A DNA stretch of 24,066 bases from Arthrobacter sp. (GTDB taxonomy: Bacteria; Actinomycetota; Actinomycetes; Actinomycetales; Micrococcaceae): NCBI GenBank assembly GCA_030147325.1, contig JASLAA010000058.1:1-24066 (forward strand), given 5' to 3'. Made by a program: the position numbers and the translations under genes. The notes under the pieces were generated by a model that saw only the letters and a list, made by a program, of their open reading frames with translations, searched no databases and was not told where the DNA came from. Numbering within the stretch: position 1 is the first letter of the stretch; each line of letters starts with the position of its first letter. This document shows positions 14,739 through 21,251 of the stretch, one piece after another.

Positions 14739-14765
14739 CTCCTGCTGCATGGTGTGCAGCAGGAG
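14739..14765. terminator. Second hairpin, adjacent, at the 3' end of the general-stress-like gene
   Basis: Left arm 14739-14749 (CTCCTGCTGCA) pairs with right arm 14755-14765 over 11 bp with a 5-nt loop. It begins 4 nt after the first hairpin and ends 23 nt before the stop of the convergent gene. The two hairpins together probably insulate the two convergent transcripts. Confidence 0.65.
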
Positions 14766-14788
14766 CTCGCTACCCGTGGGGGCTCCGG

Positions 14789-15664
14789 TCAGCCCTGCTG
14801 GGAACCACCCGCAGCGGACGATCCGGATCCCCGGCCCGTCGGGTTGCCGGCCTGGTGCTCCGCGGTGCTTCCACCGGGCCGGCCTGCTCCGTCCGCAGCG
14901 GGCTGACTCTCGGAAGGGTGTTCCTGGACGCGCTCGCCGTACTGCGGTCGCCCGTCGGGAAGATCCGGGAACTGCCCGCGCCTCGGCCCGGTGGTTCCCG
15001 GTCCTGCCGTCTGGCCGTCGGTCAGTGCCTGCTCCGTGGGTGCATCGCCGCGTGGGGCCTGGCCCGCGTGCTGCTCGCTCGGGGATGCCGGACGGTCCGT
15101 GCCCGGCTGCTGGGGCTGGTTCGGCGTCGAGCCCCACCCGGAGGGATCGGCCCCGGGATGCTGGGCCTGCCCGTTCATGGGCAGCTGCTGCAGGAGGCGC
15201 CGCGCGTCGGCCGCCAGGCTCGGTTCCACGATCACGTCGTAGCTGGTCGCGATCACCTGGCTCGTGGAGGTGAAGTCCCGCCGGCCACGCTGGAACGCAT
15301 AGGTCAGCACGCCGAAGAGCAGCCAGAAGATGGCACCCAGCGCGATCGACGAGGAGATCGTCACGCCGGACTCACTGCCGGCGAAGAGGCTGAGGATCAG
15401 ACCGACGAAGAGGCCGAACCAGGCGCCGGTGGCCGCGCTGCCGAGCGCGACGCGCGGATAGCTGAGCCGGCCCGTGACCCGCTCGACGGTCTTGAGGTCG
15501 TTCCCGATGATCGCCACACGCTGGACGGCGAACTTGTTGTCCGCGAGGTAGTCCACCGCTTTCTGCGCATCGAGATAGCTCGTGTACCGGCCGATCATCT
15601 CGCCGGTGGGCAGCACCCGGCTCGGGTCGCGGGAAGCAGTTTTTCCAAGTGGTGGTGTCGACAT
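14789..15664 (-). CDS. Two-helix membrane protein of the general stress protein 17M type with a long disordered tail
   Basis: A 291-residue protein of unknown biochemical role. Residues 20-70 (LPTGEMIGRYTSYLDAQKAV, then NKFAVQRVAIIGNDLKTVE) resemble the domain of Bacillus general stress protein 17M. Two hydrophobic helices follow: about 75-94 (GSAATGAWFGLFVGLILSLF) and 104-124. FQRGRRDFTSTSQVIATSYDVIV then closes the folded part at about residue 165. The remaining about 125 residues are Gly/Pro/Gln/Thr/Ser-rich with no predicted structure. I chose the ATG at 15664; one at 15673 is also in frame. GAGAAT at 15672-15677 is 7 nt before 15664 and may be a -10. The gene is divergent from the MgtE_N/CBS operon and converges on the aminopeptidase gene. 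Confidence 0.85.
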   Translation of the reverse strand: MSTPPLGKTASRDPSRVLPTGEMIGRYTSYLDAQKAVDYLADNKFAVQRVAIIGNDLKTVERVTGRLSYPRVALGSAATGAWFGLFVGLILSLFAGSESGVTISSSIALGAIFWLLFGVLTYAFQRGRRDFTSTSQVIATSYDVIVEPSLAADARRLLQQLPMNGQAQHPGADPSGWGSTPNQPQQPGTDRPASPSEQHAGQAPRGDAPTEQALTDGQTAGPGTTGPRRGQFPDLPDGRPQYGERVQEHPSESQPAADGAGRPGGSTAEHQAGNPTGRGSGSSAAGGSQQG

Positions 15665-15692
15665 ACTCTCCATTCTCGCCTACCGCCCCCAA

Positions 15693-15758
15693 CCCGCGGC
15701 AGGCATATCGCCCGCGGTGAACCGGGGTTCCCCGCGGTCCACCCCGACACGCCCGCGG
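15693..15758. repeat. Four phased CCCGCGG repeats containing a 26-bp imperfect palindrome
   Basis: CCCGCGG occurs at 15693, 15711, 15731 and 15752, with spacings of 18, 20 and 21 bp, close to two DNA turns. Copies two and three are the ends of an imperfect palindrome at 15712-15737 (CCGCGG, then AACC and GGTT inner arms). The array fills the middle of the 179-bp region between the divergent general-stress-like and MgtE_N/CBS genes, so it is placed to act on both promoters. The identity of any binding protein is unknown. Confidence 0.45.
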
Positions 15759-15831
15759 AATACACGGGCTTCCCCGCCCGGAGCCGTCCGTCTCACGACG
15801 CCGCGATGCCGTGGCTGCGTGCTCCGGCCGA

Positions 15832-15837
15832 TAGCCT
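15832..15837 (+). promoter_or_regulatory. Candidate -10 element of the MgtE_N/CBS-DUF1003-Mrp operon
   Basis: TAGCCT ends 6 nt before the GTG at 15844. Transcription would start at or within 1 nt of the start codon, giving a leaderless operon mRNA. AGGG at 15838-15841 is too close to the GTG to be a good ribosome site. No -35 is clear. Confidence 0.45.
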
Positions 15838-15843
15838 AGGGCT

Positions 15844-17127
15844 GTGACTACCAATCCGACCCGCGTCTTCGTCGCCCGGCTGCTGGGCCTCGATGTCTTC
15901 GACCCGCTGGGTGACCGTCTGGGCCGCCTGCGGGACGCCGTCGTGCTCGACCGCGGCCCGACCAAGCCGCCCCAGGTGGTGGGTCTGGTGGTGGAGGTGC
16001 CCGGCAAGAAACGCGTCTTCGTCCCGATGACGCGGATCACCTCCATGGACCCGTCCCAGATCATCTGCACCGGGCTGGTCAACCTCCGCCGCTTCGAGCA
16101 GCGCGGCGCCGAGATGCTCGTGGTCGCTGAGCTCTTCGACCGGCGTCTGACCCTGCGCGACGGCAGCGGGAGCGCCGTCGTCGAGGACATCGCGATGGAG
16201 CGCAACCGCGCCGGTGACTGGCATGTCTCGCAGCTCTTCGTCCGGCGTGGCGGATCGACCTCTCCGTTGCGCGGGCTCCGCCGCGGTGGCGAGCGGCTCA
16301 TCATCGACTGGCTGGACGCCTTCCACGGCACCACCGACGAGCCGCAGGGCGCCACCCAGTTCGTCGCGCAGCACGATGACCTGAAGCCCGCGGACTTCGC
16401 CGACGCGCTGCACGAGATGAACGACAAGAGGCGCATCGAGGTGGCCGGCGAGCTCCAGGACGACCGCCTCGCCGATGTCCTCCAGGAGCTGCCCGACGAC
16501 GACCAGGTGCAGATCCTGACGTCCCTCACGCGCGAACGCGCGGCCGACGTCCTCGAGGAGATGGACCCGGACGACGCAGCCGACCTCCTCAACGAACTGC
16601 CCGAAGCGCAGAAGGAGGAGCTCCTCCAACTGATGGAGCCCGACGACGCCGAGGATGTCCGCCGCCTGCTCGAGTACGAGGAGGACACCGCGGGGTCGCT
16701 CATGACCACCGTGCCGGTCATCCTGCCACCCGAGGCGACCGTCGCCGAAGCCCTCGCCCACGTGCGCCGCGAGGAGCTGACGCCCGCTCTCGCCTCGTCG
16801 ATCTTCGTGTGCCGCCCGCCGCTGGAGACGCCCACGGGCCGCTATCTCGGCGTCGTCCACATCCAGCAGCTCCTGCGTTACCCGCCGCCCGAGCCGCTCG
16901 GCAACATCATCGACGCGGACCTCGAGGCCGTCGGCGATCAGGCGAACGTGAGCGAGGTGTCGAGGATCCTCGCCACCTACAACCTCAACTCGCTGCCGGT
17001 CGTGAACAACGACGGCCGGCTGGTCGGCGCCGTGACCGTGGACGACGTGCTCGACCATCTGCTGCCCGACGACTGGCGGGCACAGGACGATACATCCGGA
17101 CCGAAACGAGGTGAACGCCGTGGTTGA
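15844..17127 (+). CDS. MgtE N-terminal domain/CBS domain protein lacking the Mg2+ channel
   Basis: A soluble 427-residue protein. Residues about 5-70 (RLLGLDVFDPLGDRLGRLRD) look like a PRC-barrel unit, with a second similar unit around 90-165. Residues about 175-280 are helical MgtE_N repeats (ADVLQELPDDDQVQIL, then ADVLEEMDPDDAADLLNELP). Residues about 280-412 are a CBS pair (AGSLMTTVPVILPPEATVAEAL, and SLPVVNNDGRLVGAVTVDDVLDHL). In MgtE these cytosolic parts sense Mg2+ and gate the channel, but no transmembrane domain follows here. I infer a metal- or nucleotide-sensing regulator, possibly acting on the DUF1003 membrane protein whose gene overlaps its 3' end. The GTG start is supported by the -10 position. 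Similar to Rv1232c, from memory. Confidence 0.9.
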   Translation: MTTNPTRVFVARLLGLDVFDPLGDRLGRLRDAVVLDRGPTKPPQVVGLVVEVPGKKRVFVPMTRITSMDPSQIICTGLVNLRRFEQRGAEMLVVAELFDRRLTLRDGSGSAVVEDIAMERNRAGDWHVSQLFVRRGGSTSPLRGLRRGGERLIIDWLDAFHGTTDEPQGATQFVAQHDDLKPADFADALHEMNDKRRIEVAGELQDDRLADVLQELPDDDQVQILTSLTRERAADVLEEMDPDDAADLLNELPEAQKEELLQLMEPDDAEDVRRLLEYEEDTAGSLMTTVPVILPPEATVAEALAHVRREELTPALASSIFVCRPPLETPTGRYLGVVHIQQLLRYPPPEPLGNIIDADLEAVGDQANVSEVSRILATYNLNSLPVVNNDGRLVGAVTVDDVLDHLLPDDWRAQDDTSGPKRGERRG

Positions 17128-17719
17128 GAAGATCAGGTCGAATTCACGCGGACTCGACACCCCGCGCGAGTCCCGGAAGCGATTGCTCCCCCGCCTTCGT
17201 CCGAACCCGGACAGGTTCGGCAGTGGCACGGAGAACATCGCGCGCTTCATGGGAACCCCGCAGTTCCTCTTCTACATGACGGTCTTCGTCGTCGTGTGGC
17301 TGACCTGGAACACGGTCGCCCCGGAGAACGTGCGCTTCGACAGCGCCGCCCTCGGATTCACCGCACTGACCCTCATGCTGTCCCTGCAGGCTTCCTACGC
17401 CGCTCCCCTGCTGCTGCTCGCGCAGAACCGCCAGGACGACCGTGACCGCGTCTCGATGCGGGAGGATCGCCAGCGGGCCGAACGGAACCTCTCGGACACC
17501 GAGTACCTCACCCGCGAGATCGCCGATCTCCGCATCGCCCTGCGCGAGGTCGCCACCCGTGACTATGTCCGCTCCGAGCTCCGGTCGATCCTTGAGGAAC
17601 TGCTCGAGACCACCGACGGTCAGGAACTGACCCTGCAGAAACGCAAGCCGCGCAAACCCTCCGACAGCACCGTGGCCCTGCCGAAGGTCCACAGCTCCGG
17701 GAGGAGATCCTCGCGGTGA
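17120..17719 (+). CDS. DUF1003 family membrane protein
   Basis: A 199-residue membrane protein of unknown function. After a basic N-terminus come GSGTENIARFMGTPQFLFYM, a first membrane helix (about residues 52-71, VFVVVWLTWNTV), a second (about 83-105, LGFTALTLMLSLQASYAAPLLLL) and the family signature AQNRQDDRDR. The C-terminal about 85 residues are charged, with heptad-like leucines (LRIALREVATRDYVRSELRSILEELLE split over two helices), probably a cytosolic coiled coil. The GTG at 17120 is chosen because GAGG at 17108-17111 lies 8 nt upstream; a GTG at 17111 is in frame but has no ribosome site. It overlaps the upstream gene by 8 bp and the downstream mrp by 4 bp (GTGA), so the three are translationally coupled. 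Confidence 0.9.
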   Translation: MVEKIRSNSRGLDTPRESRKRLLPRLRPNPDRFGSGTENIARFMGTPQFLFYMTVFVVVWLTWNTVAPENVRFDSAALGFTALTLMLSLQASYAAPLLLLAQNRQDDRDRVSMREDRQRAERNLSDTEYLTREIADLRIALREVATRDYVRSELRSILEELLETTDGQELTLQKRKPRKPSDSTVALPKVHSSGRRSSR

Positions 17720-18846
17720 GCACCGCCCTTCCCGACGAGGATGCCGTGCGATCGGCTCTCGCCACGGTGATCGACCCGGAGCTGCGCCGCCCCATCACCG
17801 AGCTCGGGATGCTCGAGTCGGTGTCCATCGCGGACACGACCGTCCACATCCGGGTCCTCCTGACCATCGCCGGTTGCCCGCTGCGCGACACCATCGTGCA
17901 CGACGCCGAGACCGCGCTGGCGGCCGTCCCGGGCGTCGCCCACGTCGACGTGCAGCTGGGCGTGATGAACCAGGCGCAGCGGGACGCCCTCAAGGAGCAG
18001 CTGAAGGGGCCGGGTGGCCGTCGGGGCATCCCGTTCAACGAGCCGTCGTCGCTCACGCGCGTGTACGCCGTGGCGAGCGGCAAGGGTGGAGTGGGCAAGT
18101 CCAGCGTCACGGTGAACCTGGCCGTGGCCATGGCCGCACAGGGACTCCGGGTGGGCGTCGTGGATGCCGACGTCTACGGCTTCTCCGTACCGGCACTCCT
18201 GGGCATCACGCAGCAGCCGACGCGGGTGGACGAACTCATCCTCCCTCCGGTCGCACACGGGGTGAAGGTCATCTCGATCGGGATGTTCGTCGACGGGAAC
18301 CAGCCCATCTCCTGGCGCGGTCCGATGCTGCACCGTGCCCTGGAGCAGTTCCTCACGGACGTCTACTTCGGGGACCTGGACGTCCTGTTCCTGGATCTCC
18401 CGCCGGGAACCGGCGACATCGCCATCTCCGTCGCCCAGCTCCTGCCGTCGTCCGAACTCCTCGTCATCACCACGCCGCAGAGCGCCGCAGCGGATGTGGC
18501 CGAGCGGGCCGGAGCGATGGCCGCACAGACCGGCCAGCGGGTCGCCGGGGTCATCGAGAACATGTCGTGGCTGGAACTGCCCGACGGCGGACGGCTCGAG
18601 CTCTTCGGCGCCGGAGGTGGAAGCACACTCGCTGCCAGACTCTCGGCGACCCTGGATACCGACATCCCCCTGCTCGGCAGCATCCCGCTGGAACTGGCCC
18701 TCCGCGAGGGCGGGGACAGGGGCCTGCCGATCGTGCTCGACGGCGGCGTCTCCCCTGCGCGCGAGGAACTCGGAGCGATCGCCTCTGCGCTGGCCCGCCG
18801 GCCCCGCGGGCTGGAGGGGCTGAAGCTGCCCGTCAGCGTCCGCTGA
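17716..18846 (+). CDS. mrp: Mrp/NBP35-type Fe-S carrier P-loop ATPase (ApbC family)
   Basis: Cytosolic ATPase of the family that carries and delivers iron-sulfur clusters; 376 residues. Residues 1-85 are a MIP18/DUF59 domain with its conserved cysteine (TIAGCPLRDTI, C54). The ATPase has the deviant Walker A GKGGVGKSS (122-130), DADVYG (150-155) and Walker B DLPPGTGD (227-234). The CxxC pair that binds the bridging cluster in most Mrp/ApbC proteins (normally ENMSyfxCPxC) is absent: the sequence reads ENMSWLELPDGG (281-292), as I recall for mycobacterial Mrp. Cluster carriage is therefore doubtful, or uses other residues. The GTG overlaps the DUF1003 stop by 4 bp, with GGGAGGAG about 10 nt upstream. 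It ends 3 bp from the convergent tatB stop. Confidence 0.93.
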   Translation: MSTALPDEDAVRSALATVIDPELRRPITELGMLESVSIADTTVHIRVLLTIAGCPLRDTIVHDAETALAAVPGVAHVDVQLGVMNQAQRDALKEQLKGPGGRRGIPFNEPSSLTRVYAVASGKGGVGKSSVTVNLAVAMAAQGLRVGVVDADVYGFSVPALLGITQQPTRVDELILPPVAHGVKVISIGMFVDGNQPISWRGPMLHRALEQFLTDVYFGDLDVLFLDLPPGTGDIAISVAQLLPSSELLVITTPQSAAADVAERAGAMAAQTGQRVAGVIENMSWLELPDGGRLELFGAGGGSTLAARLSATLDTDIPLLGSIPLELALREGGDRGLPIVLDGGVSPAREELGAIASALARRPRGLEGLKLPVSVR

Positions 18847-18849
18847 CGC

Positions 18850-19257
18850 CTAGGTGGCCTCGAGGTCGTAGGGCGGCGCCTGACCGGCAGCCAGGCGGGG
18901 GCCCACGCGCAGCGCGCGGCTGGGTGGCGGTGGAGTCACGGCGGTCGGAGCACCGGGGGCCGCCGCCGGCGCGCCGGGGCTCACGGGTTTGAAGACGTCC
19001 TCGATGTCGTCGAGGAGGGCTTCCTTGATGATGCGCCGGGGATCGTACTGGCGTGGATCGAGCTTCCGCCAGTCGACCTCGTCCAGTTCCGGGCCGACCT
19101 CTTCCCGGAGTTGCTCACGGGCACCCGAGGCCATCCGGCGAAGACCCTTCACGAGTCGGGCAAGCTGCGCAGCGTACTCCGGAAGCCGCTCCGGGCCGAG
19201 CACCACGACGGCGATGATCGCCAGGACCACGAATTCGAGGCCGTTGATTCCCAACAC
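18850..19257 (-). CDS. tatB: Sec-independent (twin-arginine) translocase subunit TatB
   Basis: Membrane subunit of the Tat translocase, which together with TatC recognises twin-arginine signal peptides of folded proteins. The 135-residue protein begins MLGINGLEFVVLAIIAVVVL, a single N-terminal membrane helix, followed by the GPERLP hinge (21-26), an amphipathic helix (YAAQLARLVKGLRRMASGAREQL) and a Pro/Ala-rich tail, the standard TatA/TatB plan; the FGING-like start and length favour TatB. The GTG at 19257 is chosen because the family starts there and TAGTCT (19265-19270) lies 7 nt upstream; the open frame extends 27 codons further without similarity. It follows the sigE-anti-sigma pair by 110 bp in the same direction, an order also found in mycobacteria except that htrA is missing here. 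tatA and tatC are not in the window. Confidence 0.9.
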   Translation of the reverse strand: MLGINGLEFVVLAIIAVVVLGPERLPEYAAQLARLVKGLRRMASGAREQLREEVGPELDEVDWRKLDPRQYDPRRIIKEALLDDIEDVFKPVSPGAPAAAPGAPTAVTPPPPSRALRVGPRLAAGQAPPYDLEAT

Positions 19258-19264
19258 GTGAAAG

Positions 19265-19270
19265 AGACTA
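19265..19270 (-). promoter_or_regulatory. Candidate -10 element for tatB
   Basis: TAGTCT on the minus strand, 7 nt before the GTG at 19257, consistent with a leaderless mRNA. A GGAGG lies 13 nt before the GTG, too far for a good ribosome site, though it would serve a transcript read through from the anti-sigma gene. Confidence 0.45.
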
Positions 19271-19367
19271 CCTCCCCGGCTTCCACCGGACACATTCGGA
19301 CGGGTCCGGTGCCGGCCACCAGGCCCGTACACCGGCAAGGTTCATGTCCGCGTCACCGCAGCGACGC

Positions 19368-20339
19368 CTATCCGACGCCCCCCTGCGGCTGCGTCATCAT
19401 CGAGAGGCCGCGGATGATCCGCTCCATCGTCGAGTCGTGCTGCACCTGCGGTGAGAGCGACAGCTGCGCATGCTCGGTGGTCACGAGCTGGCTGAGCGTC
19501 TGCGGCATCGCAGCGGCGGGCAGCGTGGACACCACGGTGTAGGTCACCGAGGGCGAGTCGAGGACGACCTGCCACGGCTCGCCCGAGCGCACCCAGACCT
19601 GGCGATCGGTGCCACCGATCAGTTCGAAGCCGGCCGCCGTCACCGGATCACCCGTCACGGCGCTGACGGGAGCTGTCTCCGCCTCACTCGCCTCGGTGAC
19701 CTTGCGTTGCTCGTACACCGTGACCGTGTCGCCGTCGTTCTCCAGCACGAGCTCGAGCGTCGGTCTTCCGCCGACGGTGATGCCCTCTGCGCTCCGGAGC
19801 GTGAACCCGAGCGATTCGAGTTCGGGACAGTACCAGCCGCCCTCGCGGAGGGTTTCCAGCTGATCCGTGTCCAGCTGGGCCGGCGTCCGTGGAGCGACGG
19901 ACTCCCAGCCGGCGCGCAGGGCCGTGACTCCGGTCGCTGCATCAGCCGTCACCGCCCCGTTCCCTGCTCCGACGACGTAGGCTCCGGCGAGAAGCGTGCC
20001 GGCCACCACGACAGTGCCGCCGGCAGCGAGCACGACGCCCCGGCTGCGTGACCGCCCCGACGTGCTCTCGTGGTGCTCGCGGACGAATGCGGCACTCGAA
20101 CCGGCGCGCTCCATCGAGGGAGGCGACGCGGCGAATCCCCGGGAGAGGAGCCGGTGCTGGAGCGCGGGGTCCGGAGCCGGATTGGACAGTCCGAGCATCG
20201 AGCTCTTGAAGGCACGCAACCGCGATACGGACGCCGAGCAGGAGGCGCAGCGGGAGACGTGGCGTTCGACGGCGACACGACGGCGGTCGGACAACTCGCC
20301 GTCGGCGAGGTCCTGCAGTTCACGATGGGGGTGAAGCAC
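19368..20339 (-). CDS. rseA: Zinc-type (ZAS) transmembrane anti-sigma factor of the RseA class
   Basis: Anti-sigma factor expected to hold the adjacent ECF sigma factor inactive until an envelope or redox signal. Its 323 residues show an N-terminal ZAS domain with ERHVSRCASC (H27-x3-C31-x2-C34) preceded by HPHRELQDLADGEL, a single membrane helix at about 101-125, and an outward domain of about 195 residues. The outward part contains a lone cysteine in GGWYCPEL and a beta-rich region (RPTLELVLENDGDTVTVYEQR) vaguely like RseB/MucB domains; I do not recognise it with confidence. Mycobacterial RseA is much shorter and has no large outer domain, so signal sensing may differ. The GTG start lies 5 nt after the sigE stop, so the two are coupled. 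Confidence 0.88.
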   Translation of the reverse strand: MLHPHRELQDLADGELSDRRRVAVERHVSRCASCSASVSRLRAFKSSMLGLSNPAPDPALQHRLLSRGFAASPPSMERAGSSAAFVREHHESTSGRSRSRGVVLAAGGTVVVAGTLLAGAYVVGAGNGAVTADAATGVTALRAGWESVAPRTPAQLDTDQLETLREGGWYCPELESLGFTLRSAEGITVGGRPTLELVLENDGDTVTVYEQRKVTEASEAETAPVSAVTGDPVTAAGFELIGGTDRQVWVRSGEPWQVVLDSPSVTYTVVSTLPAAAMPQTLSQLVTTEHAQLSLSPQVQHDSTMERIIRGLSMMTQPQGGVG

Positions 20340-20344
20340 TGTCC

Positions 20345-20995
20345 CTAGCCCAGACCGGCGATCCGTGGGACGCCGAGTGCGGCACCGTTCCCGCCGGACC
20401 GTCGGGGATCACGGTGGGCGAGCTTCTCCCGGAGCATCGTGCGGCCGCGGTGGATCCGCGAGCGCACGGTTCCGAGCTTGACGTCGAGGACACGGGCGAC
20501 CTCGTCATAGGCCAGGCCTTCGAGGTCGCAGAGGACGACGGCTGCACGGAAGTCCGGCGGCAGCTCCTCGAGTGCAGACTGCACGTCGATGTCCAGGTTG
20601 TTGAACTCGAAGCTGCGCTCGGGGCCGGGGTGCTTGCTCGGCAGCCTGCTCTCGGCCTCCTCCGTGAGTCCGTCGAAGCGGATGCGGGTCTTGCGGCGAG
20701 CCTGGTCGAGGAAGAGGTTGGTGGTGATCCGGTGGAGCCAGCCGTCGAGCGTGCCGGGCTTGAAATTGGCGAGCGACCTGAAGACACGGACGAAGACCTC
20801 CTGGGTGAGGTCCTCGGCGTCGAACCTGTTCCCGGTGAGGCGGTAGGCCAACCGGTAGACCTTCGGCGAGTAGGTGGTGACGACTTCTTCCCACGACGGC
20901 GCGATCCAGGGATTGCCGTGCTCGTCGAGGATGGGCCCGTCCGCTTCGGGAACGGCCTCGATGGCGGTCTGTGCCGCCTTCACGCTGGACATCAT
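20345..20995 (-). CDS. sigE: ECF RNA polymerase sigma factor SigE
   Basis: Extracytoplasmic-function sigma factor, 216 residues. Region 2 spans about 38-105, with YRLAYRLTGNRFDAEDLTQEVF (residues 47-68, read in two parts) and GWLHRITTNLFLDQARRK. Region 4 spans about 134-190: ALEELPPDFRAAVVLCDLEG, then YDEVARVLDVKLGTVRSRIHRGR, the DNA-binding helix-turn-helix. This matches mycobacterial SigE, an envelope-stress factor that recognises GGAAC-type promoters. The ATG at 20995 has GAAGG 5 nt upstream; the next ATG at 20992 is equally plausible. The anti-sigma gene follows directly. No GGAAC-type promoter facing sigE itself is seen in the 309 bp upstream, so autoregulation is not evident from the sequence. 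Confidence 0.94.
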   Translation of the reverse strand: MMSSVKAAQTAIEAVPEADGPILDEHGNPWIAPSWEEVVTTYSPKVYRLAYRLTGNRFDAEDLTQEVFVRVFRSLANFKPGTLDGWLHRITTNLFLDQARRKTRIRFDGLTEEAESRLPSKHPGPERSFEFNNLDIDVQSALEELPPDFRAAVVLCDLEGLAYDEVARVLDVKLGTVRSRIHRGRTMLREKLAHRDPRRSGGNGAALGVPRIAGLG

Positions 20996-21123
20996 CTACC
21001 CCTTCTTGCCGCGAATCCCGCTCCGGTGCCACCCTCGGCCTTTCGGCGCTGGTCGGTGGTAGCAGGGATTCGGGACCACGCCCATGCCGGATGTGTCGAG
21101 CGAAAAGTCTTTCGTATCAAGCT

Positions 21124-21150
21124 GGGAACCAGCTGGCAGCTTCGTACGTA
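21124..21150 (+). promoter_or_regulatory. Possible ECF (SigE-type) promoter facing the O-methyltransferase gene
   Basis: GGGAACC (21124-21130), 16 nt, then CGTA (21147-21150). The known mycobacterial SigE pattern is GGGAACY-N15-16-CGTT, so there is one mismatch in the -10. A transcript would have a leader of about 150 nt. It is beside the sigE gene, which favours the idea, but the element has no independent support. Confidence 0.35.
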
Positions 21151-21245
21151 CCACCCCTCCCGCAGCAGGCCGCGAGGAGTGCTCCACCCCGGGGCCCGGA
21201 GCCCTCGGACCACCTACAGCGTGGAAGAGTCGATGCACGGCACAG

Positions 21246-21251
21246 TAGGGT
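21246..21251 (+). promoter_or_regulatory. Candidate housekeeping -10 element of the O-methyltransferase gene
   Basis: TAGGGT fits TANNNT and would start a transcript near 21258, with a leader of about 47 nt. There is no clear -35, and no strong ribosome site before the ATG. Confidence 0.35.

Noticed and set aside
12927..15137. The 737 codons upstream of the PHP gene in the same open minus-strand frame
   Set aside because: They are antisense to the well-supported aminopeptidase gene, with Arg/Gly/Val-biased composition and no family motif; open only because of GC-rich codon bias.
15372..17250. Two ~486-codon minus-strand frames opposite the MgtE_N/CBS gene
   Set aside because: Antisense shadows; the Ser/Arg-rich translation has no domain signature.
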